41,366 bases of DNA from an uncultured Acidobacteriia bacterium. Lineage in GTDB: Bacteria > Acidobacteriota > Terriglobia > Bryobacterales > Bryobacteraceae. Position 1 is the stretch's first letter. Each line of letters starts with the position of its first letter. A program made the position numbers and the translations under genes. Below, one piece after another: positions 16,556 to 25,373 of this stretch. The stretch lies in assembly GCA_903907865.1 (NCBI GenBank), contig CAIVPR010000166.1, forward strand, positions 1 to 41,366, written 5' to 3'. Below the pieces are notes generated by a model. It ran no database searches and was not told the origin of the DNA. It was given only the letters and a program-made list of their open reading frames with translations.

Positions 16556-17646
16556 TCCGCGCAGTAGACCTCTTCTGCGGCATCGGAGGCTTGACGCACG
16601 GCTTGGTGCGGGGAGGTGTGGAGGTTGTCGCCGGTCTTGACCTCGATCCGCAGTGCCGCTTTGCGTACGAGGCGAACAATCGTGCGCAATTCATCCAGAC
16701 CGATATCCGGAAACTCCCCGGCGAGTGTGTGCGCGTGCTACTAGGCACAGGAACGCGCACCCTCTTGGCCGGGTGCGCGCCGTGCCAGCCATTCTCGACC
16801 TATCGTCGATCCGCGAAGTCGGCGAGGCCGGACGAAAAATGGAACTTGGTTGCTGATTTCGGGCGTCTGGTACAAGAGACGCAGCCGGATCTGGTCACAA
16901 TGGAAAACGTGCCGCAGCTTCGCGACCACGACGTATTCTCCCGCTTCCTGTCAAATCTCGAAGGATACAACGTCTGGCATGACGTCGTCCAAGTAGCCGC
17001 TTGCGGGATTCCTCAAACGCGCAAGCGGCTCGTCTTGCTGGCATCCAAGCTGGGGCCGATTCGCATGGATACTAGTTCGGCAAATCGCGATTCGACTACG
17101 GTAAGGGCCACGATCTCGCATTTGCGTAGTCTGGAAGCTGGCGAATTCGATTCCTCGGACCCAATGCACGCGGCCTGTTCGCTGAGTCCGTTGAATCTGC
17201 GCAGGATTCGGGCGTCAAGGCCCGGCGGGACTTGGAGGGATTGGGACCCATCCTTGGTCGCCACTTGCCATCAAGGCAAGAGCGGTGAAACCTTTCCGAG
17301 CGTCTACGGACGGATGGAATGGGATGCCCCGGCTCCTACAATCACCACCCAGTGCTTCGGCTACGGCAACGGGCGATTCGGCCACCCCGAACAAGACCGC
17401 GCCATTTCACTACGGGAAGCCGCGTTGCTGCAGACATTTCCATCCGACTACCGGTTCCTCCCGGAAGGTGCCAAACCTCAATTCAGCGTTATCGGTCGGT
17501 TGATCGGCAACGCGGTTCCTGTGAGACTGGGCGAGGTGATCGCACACAGTCTCCGGCAACACGTCGCGCAAGCCGAGGGGATTACGCCCCCTGGCCCTCC
17601 AACCGCAACTTCTCCGTCTGATAGAAACTCGTCAGCGCGTCCATGA
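16552..17646 (+). CDS. DNA (cytosine-5-)-methyltransferase
   Basis: A 364-residue C5-methyltransferase with the ordered family motifs: DLFCGIGGL (motif I, 6-14, SAM binding), GCAPCQPFS (motif IV, catalytic C78), MENVPQL (motif VI), QTRKR (motif VIII, 155-159) and GNAVP (motif X, 319-323). The target-recognition region, about 165-280, is short; its sequence specificity cannot be read. ATG 16552 overlaps the HEPN stop (ATGA). An upstream in-frame ATG at 16510 would add 14 unlikely residues. Residues 344-364 are encoded antisense to the last codons of prfA and are Pro/Ser-rich, so the ancestral protein probably ended near AQAEG. It likely protects host DNA or marks self for the module. Confidence 0.92.
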   Translation: MIRAVDLFCGIGGLTHGLVRGGVEVVAGLDLDPQCRFAYEANNRAQFIQTDIRKLPGECVRVLLGTGTRTLLAGCAPCQPFSTYRRSAKSARPDEKWNLVADFGRLVQETQPDLVTMENVPQLRDHDVFSRFLSNLEGYNVWHDVVQVAACGIPQTRKRLVLLASKLGPIRMDTSSANRDSTTVRATISHLRSLEAGEFDSSDPMHAACSLSPLNLRRIRASRPGGTWRDWDPSLVATCHQGKSGETFPSVYGRMEWDAPAPTITTQCFGYGNGRFGHPEQDRAISLREAALLQTFPSDYRFLPEGAKPQFSVIGRLIGNAVPVRLGEVIAHSLRQHVAQAEGITPPGPPTATSPSDRNSSARP

Positions 17647-18664
17647 TCTGGTCCAAACGTCCTTCCATCACCAGATCCAACTGGTGCAGGGTGAGGCCAA
17701 TCCGGTGGTCCGTGAGCCGGTTTTGCGGAAAGTTGTAGGTGCGGATCTTCTCGCTGCGGTCGCCGGTACCGACCATGGTCTTCCGCTCGGCCCCGATTGC
17801 CGCCTGCTGCTTCTCCAGCTCGATCTCATACAGCCGCGAACGCAGCACGCGCATCGCCTTCGCGCGGTTCTTGATCTGCGACTTTTCGTCCTGGCACGAA
17901 ACGATCACGCCGGTCGGCAAGTGGGTGATGCGGACTGCTGAGTAGGTCGTGTTGACCGACTGCCCGCCGGGTCCCGACGAGCAGAACGTATCGACCCGGA
18001 TGTCCTTTTCCTCCACCTTCACTTCGACTTCGTCGGCTTCCGGGAGCACCGCCACCGTGATCGCCGAGGTGTGGACTCGTCCCTGCGTTTCCGTCGCCGG
18101 GACACGCTGCACGCGGTGGACTCCGCTCTCGTACTTCATCCGGCTGTAGACCTTGTCGCCGCTGATCAGCGCCAGCACTTCCTTGAGACCGCCGACGGAC
18201 GACTCGCTCGAAGACGTGACTTCCACCTTCCAGCGCCGCGTTTCCGCGTAGCGCATGTACATGCGGAAGACTTCATAGGCGAACAGCGTCGCTTCGTCGC
18301 CGCCCGTGCCGGCGCGGATTTCGAGCACGACGTCCCTGTCGTCGTTGGGGTCCTTCGGCAACAGGAGGACCTTCAACTCGTCGTCGATGGTGGCAAGCTG
18401 GGGCTCCAGATCGGCAACTTCCATCTCCGCCATCTCCCGCATCTCGGGGTCGGATTCGCCCAGCATGGCCTTGGCATCGGACAATTGCGAATCGACGCGC
18501 TTGTACTCGCGGTACTTTTCCACGATCTCCGAAAGGTCGCTGTGCGCTTTGGAGACCTTGCGGTATTGATCACCGTCGGAAATGATGGCCGGGTCGGCCA
18601 TCTGCTGGGTCATCTCTTCAAAACGCTTCTCGATCTGGTCGAGCTTCTGTCCGTACTGCTGCAT
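17582..18664 (-). CDS. prfA: Peptide chain release factor 1
   Basis: A 360-residue release factor that reads UAA and UAG and triggers peptidyl-tRNA hydrolysis on the ribosome. The codon-recognition tripeptide P189-A190-T191 (in [14 protein letters not shown]) marks it as RF1, not RF2. The G233-G234-Q235 motif in [12 protein letters not shown] enters the peptidyl-transferase centre and is the PrmC target. Its ATG directly abuts the TAA of the DUF1385 gene upstream, indicating an operon. Its 3' end overlaps the convergent methyltransferase gene by 65 bases, an unusual arrangement that marks the edge of the islet. Confidence 0.96.
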   Translation of the reverse strand: MQQYGQKLDQIEKRFEEMTQQMADPAIISDGDQYRKVSKAHSDLSEIVEKYREYKRVDSQLSDAKAMLGESDPEMREMAEMEVADLEPQLATIDDELKVLLLPKDPNDDRDVVLEIRAGTGGDEATLFAYEVFRMYMRYAETRRWKVEVTSSSESSVGGLKEVLALISGDKVYSRMKYESGVHRVQRVPATETQGRVHTSAITVAVLPEADEVEVKVEEKDIRVDTFCSSGPGGQSVNTTYSAVRITHLPTGVIVSCQDEKSQIKNRAKAMRVLRSRLYEIELEKQQAAIGAERKTMVGTGDRSEKIRTYNFPQNRLTDHRIGLTLHQLDLVMEGRLDQIMDALTSFYQTEKLRLEGQGA

Positions 18665-19675
18665 TTACGCGATCACCAATTCCCCGCCTTGGCGGGCTTC
18701 CAAATCCATTGCCCCTTGGAGGGCGCGCACGGCAATTTCAGCCTGGTCGTCGGTCGGGGGCTTGGTCGTGATGCGCTGCGTCCACAGGCCGGGTGCGGTC
18801 AGGAGTGACAGAAACGACCCGCGCTTCCGCGCCGCGAACCGGATCAACTCGTAGCTCACGCCGACCACCACGGGCAGCAGTGCGATGCGGATCGCCATCT
18901 TCTGCAGCATGCCCTGCACCGGGATGAACATATACAGGATCATCGAGATGATCATGATCACGAACATGAAGCTGGTGCCGCAGCGCGGATGCCAAGTCAC
19001 GAACGTCTGGGCGTTGGCCACGTTGACCGGCTTCCCCGACTCGAAATTGAACACGACCTTGTGCTCCGCGCCGTGGTACTCGAACATACGGCGCATGTCC
19101 TTGGTCAGCGACATCAGCCACATGAAGGTGATGAAGATGGTCAGCCGGATAAGACCGTCGACCAGGTTGAACAGCACCTGGCCCTCGAAGCCCGGGGTGT
19201 TCAGCGCCGGGAGCAGCTTTGCGACCATGGTCGTCAGCTTGAGCGGCACGAACTTGTAAGCGAAGAGGAAAAAAGCCAGAGAGAAGACCAATTGCAGACC
19301 CATCATCCAGTTGGAGATGGGTTTTTCGTCGGTGGCGTTCTTTCCAGATGCGCCGTCTGACTCCTCGGCCAGCGCGTGGTTGGCGGAAAACTGGAGTGCC
19401 TTCATCCCCAGCGACATTGCCTGACCGAGCACGCCGATCCCGCGGAACACAGGCCACTTGAGGAACTTGTATTTCTCCGACGGGCTCTTGATGGGCAGTT
19501 CCTCCATCGCGATCTCGCCGTCCGGCTTCCGCACCGCAACGCAGTAGCTGTGGGGCGCGCGCATCATGACGCCCTCCATGACGGCCTGGCCGCCAACAAG
19601 GGTGGCCTCGCCGCCTTCAAGGACAGGAAGCATTTGGACGTGGGTAAACAAGCGCAGGAAATTGCGGACGGTCAA
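18665..19675 (-). CDS. DUF1385 membrane protein
   Basis: A 336-residue integral membrane protein of the DUF1385 family. The N-terminal hallmark VGGQAVMEGVMMRAPHSY is present, followed by several hydrophobic helices and the conserved YHGAEHKVVFNFE and HPRCGTSF segments. Biochemical function is unknown; the family is often encoded just before prfA, as here, where its stop codon touches the prfA start. The start chosen is TTG 19675, preceded by GAGG at a reasonable distance. ATG 19633, closer to the conserved domain but without a ribosome binding site, is the alternative. Confidence 0.85.
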   Translation of the reverse strand: MTVRNFLRLFTHVQMLPVLEGGEATLVGGQAVMEGVMMRAPHSYCVAVRKPDGEIAMEELPIKSPSEKYKFLKWPVFRGIGVLGQAMSLGMKALQFSANHALAEESDGASGKNATDEKPISNWMMGLQLVFSLAFFLFAYKFVPLKLTTMVAKLLPALNTPGFEGQVLFNLVDGLIRLTIFITFMWLMSLTKDMRRMFEYHGAEHKVVFNFESGKPVNVANAQTFVTWHPRCGTSFMFVIMIISMILYMFIPVQGMLQKMAIRIALLPVVVGVSYELIRFAARKRGSFLSLLTAPGLWTQRITTKPPTDDQAEIAVRALQGAMDLEARQGGELVIA

Positions 19676-19840
19676 TGGGGAAACCTCAACCTCTCAGTAT
19701 AGTTGGATGCGGCGGGCGGGCCTTTCGGTTCGGGGGGGCAGGTTGCTGGTCAGTCGCGGCTCGGCACAATGCCGGCACTTTCAGGCTGTGACGCGACAGG
19801 AGCCGTCCTCCTTGGAGATTCCCCATGAGCAAGAACCGAT

Positions 19841-20131
19841 TCAGGTGCGCCATCTACCCGTATCGGGGTGCAATCCACCCTCGGGATCCCAGCCGTACGC
19901 CCGTACCATCAGGTCGCGGGGAATTCGGAGCGCGGCGCACCTTAGAAATATGGCCTTCTCGGAGTCATTCGGATGCCGCGCCCGCACTCCGGCTTCCGCC
20001 ATCGCCATCGCCAGTTCGGTCATCTCGAAGACCATTGTTATCTTCTCGTCCCCGGTCTTGGCGCGCATCAGATCTAGCCACACGCGCATGGCTCGTGGAT
20101 CCGTGTCGCCAAACTCCGCTGGATGTTCCAT
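19841..20131 (-). CDS. Small conserved protein of unknown function (96 residues)
   Basis: ATG 20131 is selected by an AAGGAAG about eight bases upstream; the longer open frame to 20296 runs into the cytochrome gene. The protein is helical and charged. The stretch AMRVWLDLMRAKTGDEKITM followed by AEAGVRARHPNDSEKAIFLR resembles a group of short hypothetical proteins I have seen in Acidobacteriota and Planctomycetota, with motifs like 'xAGIRARHP'. No function is known to me. It begins 34 bases after the stop of the cytochrome/TPR gene on the same strand and may be co-transcribed. Confidence 0.65.
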   Translation of the reverse strand: MEHPAEFGDTDPRAMRVWLDLMRAKTGDEKITMVFEMTELAMAMAEAGVRARHPNDSEKAIFLRCAALRIPRDLMVRAYGWDPEGGLHPDTGRWRT

Positions 20132-20165
20132 CGCTCGACTTCCTTGCCCGATCTTAGCAACCACG

Positions 20166-22376
20166 CTACGGCACCTTTCCGAGTTGGCGCAGCGCCTCGA
20201 CAGCTTGGCTGCGGATCGCGTCGTCCTTGCCCGCCGCCGCATGGCGGAACGCCGAAACCGCGCCATCCGCGTCCCCGAGCGCCACCAGGGCCGCACCTAG
20301 CTCCAGATGCGCGCGGCTGTTCTCCGGCGCGCTCCGGACGGCCTCGCGGTAGTGTTGGACGGCGTCCTTCGGCTGCTTCTTAGCCATGAGGAGGTATCCC
20401 AATAGGAGGTGTGAGTCAACGAAACCCGGGTCGGCACGGAGCGATTCCTCCAATTCCCGCTGGGCATCGTCCACGTGGCCGGTCCGGCCGAGCAACATCG
20501 CGAAGTTGTATTGGGTGGGCGCGTCGGCGGGACGGAGACGCAGAGCGGCCTCGAATTCATGCCGGGCTTCATCTAGCTTGCCCTCCCCCGATAGGAGTCC
20601 GGCGAGGTTGGCGTGGGCGTCGGCATAGTCCGGCTTGGTGCGGACGGCCTCGCGGAACGCGGCCTCGGCACCAGGGATGTCCCCGGCACCGAGGCGGATC
20701 GCGCCAAGGTTGTTGTGCGCTTCCGGCAGATCCGGGTCGACCCGGAGCGCACGGCCGATGGCGATTTGGGCGTCGGCAGTCCTGCCCAACGATTGATACG
20801 CGAGACCGAGTTCGTGCCACGTGACGGCCCGCGCTGGCTCCAGTGACGCTGCGCGTACCAAGGTATCTGCGGCATCCTTATACTGTCCCGACTTGCGCAA
20901 GGCCGTCCCCAGTTTCTGGAGTGCGTAGGCCGAGTTCGGATCACGGCGGGACGCTTCCCGGTACCACCGCAGCGCGCGGGCGAATTGGCCGTCGTTTTGA
21001 AGTGCCTCTGCCAGTTGGAGGTAGTACTCTGCCCGCAGGGGCTTGTGTTTCTCAATGGCGGCGGTCAACTGCGGAATGCCCGCCTTCACGTTGCTCTGTT
21101 GGATCACTTGGGCGACGGCGACGAGTAGTTCGTTTTCCGGCGTCGACGGGAGGGTCGGAGGGTAGTAGGTCACTACGCGGCCCCGGTATTCATCCCGCCG
21201 TTCCGATCGTTCGGCCAGCAAGTCCCCCGCGGGTCTCCGGCGTTGGACGAGGTGGTCGGTTGCGGCGGCGTGGATGACATCCTCGGTGCGGCGCTTGGGC
21301 ATGTGGCAATCAACGCACGAGCCTGTGGCAGTGTGCTTCCCGGACTGCACCAACTTTTCGAACGCTTGGGCATGGCACTGGCGGCAGACGGCGGTGTAGT
21401 GGCGATCGGCGTCTTCCCCGCGCGGGACGTCGTGGGGATTGTGGCAGGTGGTGCAGGCGAGCTTCCCCGCGCTCTTCAGAAAGCAAGCCGATTGGCGGAG
21501 CCTGTAGACGGAGCTGACAATCTCGAATTTGTCCTGACGGCCCGCCTCCGGCGCATGGTCGAAGTTGACCAGGAAGTCACCGAGGGGCTCGCCGGGCCTG
21601 TAGGAGAACGCTGCCCGCTCGAAGCGCTGGAGCGCGTTGGGCAGGGGGAAGCTGGTGGATTCCAGATGGCAGACGACGCAGCCCTCCAGCTGTCGTTCAG
21701 GACTCAGGCGGGCCGGGTTCAGGATGGCGGCCCGAATCTCCTCCCGCTTCGCGCCCACCCGGCCCGCAATCTCGATGTGTCGGGTTCCCGTGCCGTGGCA
21801 GCGTTGGCAGTCGATCCCCTCGGGGAGGGGGCCCGAATACACCGGCTCGGCGAACGGCTTCTCATGGCCAACCGGGATCTTCGGGTAGGCGTTGTGGCAG
21901 AACATGCAGTCGTAGGTGATGGGGCGGCGGAAACCGTCGTGGCTGGGACGGTCGTAGCCCGGGTTCATGGCCAGATAGCCGCCTTTTTCCGCGTACCAGC
22001 CGAGGGGCAGTTCAACCAAGGTGTCGGCGGGTGTTCGGGTGATGTAGGTGCGGGCGTGGTTGCCGGAGCCCATCACGTAGTCGACGCGCTTCTCTGTGAC
22101 GTTGATTTGCCGACCGGCGGAATCCAGTTGGTAGCCGCGCTGGAAGGTTGCGCCGTCATGCTGGACCATCGCGAAGTGCATATTGGAAGCTTGGTGGCCG
22201 TACTCGCCAAGGGCGATATCGGTCGAAGCGCGCGAAAACGACCGAGCCATGCCGGTCTTCTGGTATGTTTCCCAGACCTTCGGATGGCATCCGCGGCACA
22301 GACGGGATCCCTGGGCATAGGCGGAGTCGGTTAGCAGTCCCAGCGCGATCAAGAAGGCCAGTGCGAGGCGAAGCAT
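20166..22376 (-). CDS. Seven-heme c-type cytochrome fused to TPR repeats
   Basis: A 736-residue exported protein. A signal peptide (1-21, cut after AYA) precedes a cytochrome region with seven CxxCH heme-binding motifs: CRGCH 27-31, CMFCH 157-161, CQRCH 190-194, CVVCH 233-237, CTTCH 308-312, CRQCH 331-335 and CVDCH 354-358. Residues 400-736 are about nine tetratricopeptide repeats (YADAHANLAGLLSGEGKLDE and similar). Hemes would be attached in the periplasm, giving an electron-transfer role, with the TPR half binding a partner. The electron donor and acceptor are unknown. ATG 22376 places the signal peptide at the N-terminus; the open frame to 22457 is less plausible. Confidence 0.9.
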   Translation of the reverse strand: MLRLALAFLIALGLLTDSAYAQGSRLCRGCHPKVWETYQKTGMARSFSRASTDIALGEYGHQASNMHFAMVQHDGATFQRGYQLDSAGRQINVTEKRVDYVMGSGNHARTYITRTPADTLVELPLGWYAEKGGYLAMNPGYDRPSHDGFRRPITYDCMFCHNAYPKIPVGHEKPFAEPVYSGPLPEGIDCQRCHGTGTRHIEIAGRVGAKREEIRAAILNPARLSPERQLEGCVVCHLESTSFPLPNALQRFERAAFSYRPGEPLGDFLVNFDHAPEAGRQDKFEIVSSVYRLRQSACFLKSAGKLACTTCHNPHDVPRGEDADRHYTAVCRQCHAQAFEKLVQSGKHTATGSCVDCHMPKRRTEDVIHAAATDHLVQRRRPAGDLLAERSERRDEYRGRVVTYYPPTLPSTPENELLVAVAQVIQQSNVKAGIPQLTAAIEKHKPLRAEYYLQLAEALQNDGQFARALRWYREASRRDPNSAYALQKLGTALRKSGQYKDAADTLVRAASLEPARAVTWHELGLAYQSLGRTADAQIAIGRALRVDPDLPEAHNNLGAIRLGAGDIPGAEAAFREAVRTKPDYADAHANLAGLLSGEGKLDEARHEFEAALRLRPADAPTQYNFAMLLGRTGHVDDAQRELEESLRADPGFVDSHLLLGYLLMAKKQPKDAVQHYREAVRSAPENSRAHLELGAALVALGDADGAVSAFRHAAAGKDDAIRSQAVEALRQLGKVP

Positions 22377-22492
22377 CCAGAAAAATGGTATCAGGCCAGG
22401 CGTGGCTCCGGATCCGGGCGATGGCTGGCCGCATACGATTGTTGTCGCGTCCGGCATTGTGTTTTCCCGCGCATGGGAGTAAGCTCACTTGT

Positions 22493-23377
22493 GTGACCCG
22501 CCGCACTGCAATCTCCCTCTTCGCCGCCACGCTCGCGCGCGCCGCCGGACGCCTCCCGGCCAAAAAGAACGTGAAATGGGCCCTCGGTTCGAACCTCTGG
22601 AACTCGTTCCCGCAGGTGCCTTTCACGGACATCCTCGACATCATGAAGGACACGGGCTTCGTCGGGGTGCGCGTCACCCAGTTCCCGCAGATCCTCAAGA
22701 AGTACGACATCACCACGGAACAGTTGCGCAAGGACGTCGACAAGCGCGGCTTGAACGTGATCACCATCTCGTTCAACGGCCCGGCGCACGACGCCGCCCA
22801 GCGCGACACGTTCTTCGCCAACGCCAAGGTGGCGATGAACTTCCTGAAGAACTTCGACGCCAAGTTGCTGGTGGTTTTCTCGCCCAACCGCACTAATTTG
22901 AGCGAGCCCGGCTTCAAGACGATGTGCGAGACCTACAACCAACTCGGGCAGATCGCGGGCGAGATGGGTTTCCGCGCGGGGCTGCACAATCACCTCGGCC
23001 AGATGGTCCAGAACCAAGACGAGGTGGACCGCTGCATGGCGATGACCGACCCGAAGCTCTTCTGGTTCTCGCCCGACACCGCCCACCTCTACCTGGCCAA
23101 GTGCGACCCCGCCTACAACCTCGAAAAGCACAAGAGCCGCCTCATGATGATGGACTACAAGGACGCCCGCTTCACGAACACGGGCAAGTTCACGGACGAC
23201 ATCTTCGACCTAGGCGACGGCGACGTCGACTTCGTTGCCTGCCACGAGGTCCTGAAGTCGACCAACTACAAGGGTTGGATCTGCGTCGATCTCGACACGG
23301 CGCGCAAGGGTCCGCGGGTGAGTTACGAGCGGAGCGGGGCATATGTGGTCAACAAGCTGGAAACGATTTATGCTTGA
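22493..23377 (+). CDS. Sugar phosphate isomerase/epimerase-like TIM-barrel protein
   Basis: A 294-residue protein of the xylose isomerase-like TIM-barrel superfamily (AP endonuclease 2 fold). It starts at GTG 22493, giving MTRRTAISLFAATLARAAG, a short twin-arginine-type leader common in acidobacterial homologues. Motifs include WALGSNLWNSFP, FVGVRVTQFPQIL, GFRAGLHNHLGQM and a late GWICVDLD strand, with acidic and His residues in positions typical for metal binding. Substrate is unknown; sugars or inositols are likely. It is divergent from the cytochrome gene (116 bases apart). Its TGA is 3 bases before the Uma2 start. Confidence 0.75.
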   Translation: MTRRTAISLFAATLARAAGRLPAKKNVKWALGSNLWNSFPQVPFTDILDIMKDTGFVGVRVTQFPQILKKYDITTEQLRKDVDKRGLNVITISFNGPAHDAAQRDTFFANAKVAMNFLKNFDAKLLVVFSPNRTNLSEPGFKTMCETYNQLGQIAGEMGFRAGLHNHLGQMVQNQDEVDRCMAMTDPKLFWFSPDTAHLYLAKCDPAYNLEKHKSRLMMMDYKDARFTNTGKFTDDIFDLGDGDVDFVACHEVLKSTNYKGWICVDLDTARKGPRVSYERSGAYVVNKLETIYA

Positions 23378-23380
23378 AGT

Positions 23381-24019
23381 ATGACCGCCGCCATTTTGCC
23401 ATCGAAATCGATGCCTGTGATGCCGGTTCAGCCCTTGCAAACGGGGCCCCGGTTCCGCCATCCCGATAATCGCAAGCGGTTCACGCAGACCGAATTTGTG
23501 CGGATGATGGAACTTGGCCTGCTCGACGGGCAGCGGCTGGAATTGGTCGATGGAGACCTGATCGATAAGATGGGACAGAACCCTCCGCATGCCACGGCAA
23601 TACAGCGGCTCACCCGATGGCTAGCCAAAACCTTCGGCCTGGACCTCGTACGAGCGCAGTTGCCAATCCAAGTTGCCGGTACTGATCGGGAATTTACCCT
23701 TCCCGAGCCAGACTTTGCCGTCGTACGGGAGGACAAGGCGGACTATGCCAATCGGCATCCATCGGGCACAGAACTGCTGCTCGTGGTGGAAATAGCAGAC
23801 AGTTCTATCCAGATCGACCGAACGGTGAAGCCCAGCCTCTACGCCCGCGCCGGAATCCCGGAATACTGGGTGCTGGATATTCCAGGCCAACGGATGATCG
23901 TGCATCGGCATCCCGCACAGGGTGAATACACCGACATCGGCGTCGTCGACGCGATGGGCTCCATGGCACCGGAATCCATGCCGACGCAGACCGTATCCGT
24001 ACAGTCCCTCCTGCCGTAA
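23381..24019 (+). CDS. Uma2 family protein (predicted PD-(D/E)XK nuclease)
   Basis: A 212-residue Uma2 (DUF820) protein. A degenerate restriction-endonuclease-like fold is suggested by LPEPDFAVV (D111), LLLVVEIADSS (E137) and K150 in TVKPSLYARAGIPEYWVLD, which is the family's typical C-terminal signature. The family is abundant in cyanobacteria, Planctomycetota and Acidobacteriota, and its cellular role is unproven. ATG 23381 begins three bases after the stop of the TIM-barrel gene, so the two may share an mRNA. It converges with the sigma-factor gene with only three bases between the stop codons. Confidence 0.85.
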   Translation: MTAAILPSKSMPVMPVQPLQTGPRFRHPDNRKRFTQTEFVRMMELGLLDGQRLELVDGDLIDKMGQNPPHATAIQRLTRWLAKTFGLDLVRAQLPIQVAGTDREFTLPEPDFAVVREDKADYANRHPSGTELLLVVEIADSSIQIDRTVKPSLYARAGIPEYWVLDIPGQRMIVHRHPAQGEYTDIGVVDAMGSMAPESMPTQTVSVQSLLP

Positions 24020-24022
24020 AGA

Positions 24023-24592
24023 CTACGACTGGATCGCCCGCGCCAACCATGCCTCTGCCAAGCGGCTCTCGCGGGTGACGGTCGAGGTTGAAATCCCCAG
24101 AACTTCGGCGATTTCATCGCCCGTCAGGCCGCCAAAATACTTCAGCTGGATGAGCCGACTCTTTCGGGCATCGAATCTTTCCAATTCTGTAAGGGCATCG
24201 TCCAAGGCGATCAGGGCGGCACCGCGCTCGGGGGCAAATGAGAGCGCATCCTCCATCGCCACCTTGCCAGAACCGCCGCCGCGCTTCACAGCGTTGTGCT
24301 TTCGGGCATGGTCGACGAGGATTTCGCGCATCAGCGTGCTTGCGACCGAATAGAAATGCGCCCGGCTCTGCCATTCCTGCTGGTCGTGACTCACAAGGCG
24401 GAGGTAGGCCTCGTGGATGAGCGCGGTCGGCTGCAGGGTGTGGGCTGTGCGCTCCAACCGCAGTTTCGACGCAGCAAGACGCCGCAACTCGCCATAGACC
24501 GCGGGAGCGAGCCGGTCGAGCGCGGAACGGTCACCCTTGCACCAGTCCTGGAGCAACACCGTGACATCGTTGGCCCCCTCCCCCGTGTCCAT
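24023..24592 (-). CDS. ECF-type RNA polymerase sigma factor (TIGR02999-like)
   Basis: A 189-residue sigma-70 family protein with region 2 (about 25-100: APAVYGELRRLAASKLRLER, HTLQPTALIHEAYLRL) and region 4 helix-turn-helix (about 130-185: LTGDEIAEVLGISTSTVTRE). The sequence fits the Sigma70_ECF/TIGR02999 group, which is expanded in Acidobacteriota and Planctomycetota. These often pair with Ser/Thr kinase genes, but none lies here and no anti-sigma gene is adjacent, so control is unknown. ATG 24592 is chosen over the longer open frame to 24811, which overlaps the rplQ terminator. Confidence 0.85.
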   Translation of the reverse strand: MDTGEGANDVTVLLQDWCKGDRSALDRLAPAVYGELRRLAASKLRLERTAHTLQPTALIHEAYLRLVSHDQQEWQSRAHFYSVASTLMREILVDHARKHNAVKRGGGSGKVAMEDALSFAPERGAALIALDDALTELERFDARKSRLIQLKYFGGLTGDEIAEVLGISTSTVTRESRLAEAWLARAIQS

Positions 24593-24810
24593 TACTTGAA
24601 GCGTATCACCGCTTAAGAGATTTCTTGGGGCGCGGTCCCTATCGACGCTCGGGATGCGTGTTAGCACCGCATGGATGGCGCTCGTTGCGGGATCCCACAA
24701 ATGAATAAGCCCACCCACCAGCGGTCGTCGATCCCCACAACAAAGCCACAATCCACGTGCCCAACTATGAGAGACCGGCGGCAGGAATGTCTCAACATTG
24801 GTAGACTCCA

Positions 24811-24840
24811 AATAGAAAAAGGGCGACCGAGGCCGCCCTT
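24811..24840 (-). terminator. Rho-independent terminator of the ribosomal-protein array
   Basis: On the minus strand the 7-bp stem AAGGGCG/CGCCCTT, with an 8-base loop, is followed by a U-rich tail (TTTTTCTATT, complement of 24811-24820). It lies 28 bases beyond the rplQ stop codon, exactly where the alpha operon should end. Confidence 0.85.
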
Positions 24841-24867
24841 CCTTCCATCAAAACAATCGACGTTGGC

Positions 24868-25314
24868 TCACTCCCCGTCTTCGGGTTCGCGGCCTTCCTG
24901 CTGCGCCTTGAGGCGCGCTTCCTTCTTAGCGGCGCGCTCGGCTGCCCGCTTCACGAGCTCCGAACCCACCAGTTCCAACATGGCCAGTTCCGCGCCATCG
25001 CCCTTGCGGGGTCCGAGGCGGACAATCCGGGTGTAGCCGCCGTTGCGCTGGCTGAACCGCGCACCCAACGTGCTGAACAACTTCTGGACGGAGGCTGGCG
25101 TCGTGAGAAACGCTGCGGCCTGCCGCCGGGTGTGGAGCGTATCCGCCTTGGCGAGCGTGATCATCTTCTCGACCAACGGCTGGATCGCCTTCGCCTTCGG
25201 AACCGTCGTGACCACGCGCTCTTCCAGAACCACACTCGTCGTGAGGTTCTTCAGCAGGCTGTTGCGCGCGCCGACGTCCCGCTTTAGTTTTGCATTGCCG
25301 TAACCGTGTCTCAT
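24868..25314 (-). CDS. rplQ: Ribosomal protein L17
   Basis: A 148-residue large-subunit protein. The conserved start MRHGYGNAKLKRDVGARNSL and the motif GGYTRIVRLGPRKGDGAEL identify L17. The C-terminal extension after ELVGSE is Lys/Arg/Glu-rich (AAKKEARLKAQQEGREPEDGE) and longer than the E. coli core. It is the last gene of the alpha operon, following rpoA by 59 bases and preceding the terminator. Confidence 0.97.
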   Translation of the reverse strand: MRHGYGNAKLKRDVGARNSLLKNLTTSVVLEERVVTTVPKAKAIQPLVEKMITLAKADTLHTRRQAAAFLTTPASVQKLFSTLGARFSQRNGGYTRIVRLGPRKGDGAELAMLELVGSELVKRAAERAAKKEARLKAQQEGREPEDGE

Positions 25315-25373
25315 TTTGCGTGACCCTTACACCAGAAACTTTCTAAAACGATGCCGACTGGAGAAGACGCCGA

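Noticed and set aside
14725-17581. Islet as an insertion sequence or integrase-borne element
   Set aside because: No transposase, integrase, terminal inverted repeat or target-site duplication could be seen at the edges.
21243-22334. Plus-strand open frame of 363 codons opposite the cytochrome gene
   Set aside because: No recognisable motif; the opposite frame has seven CxxCH motifs and TPRs.
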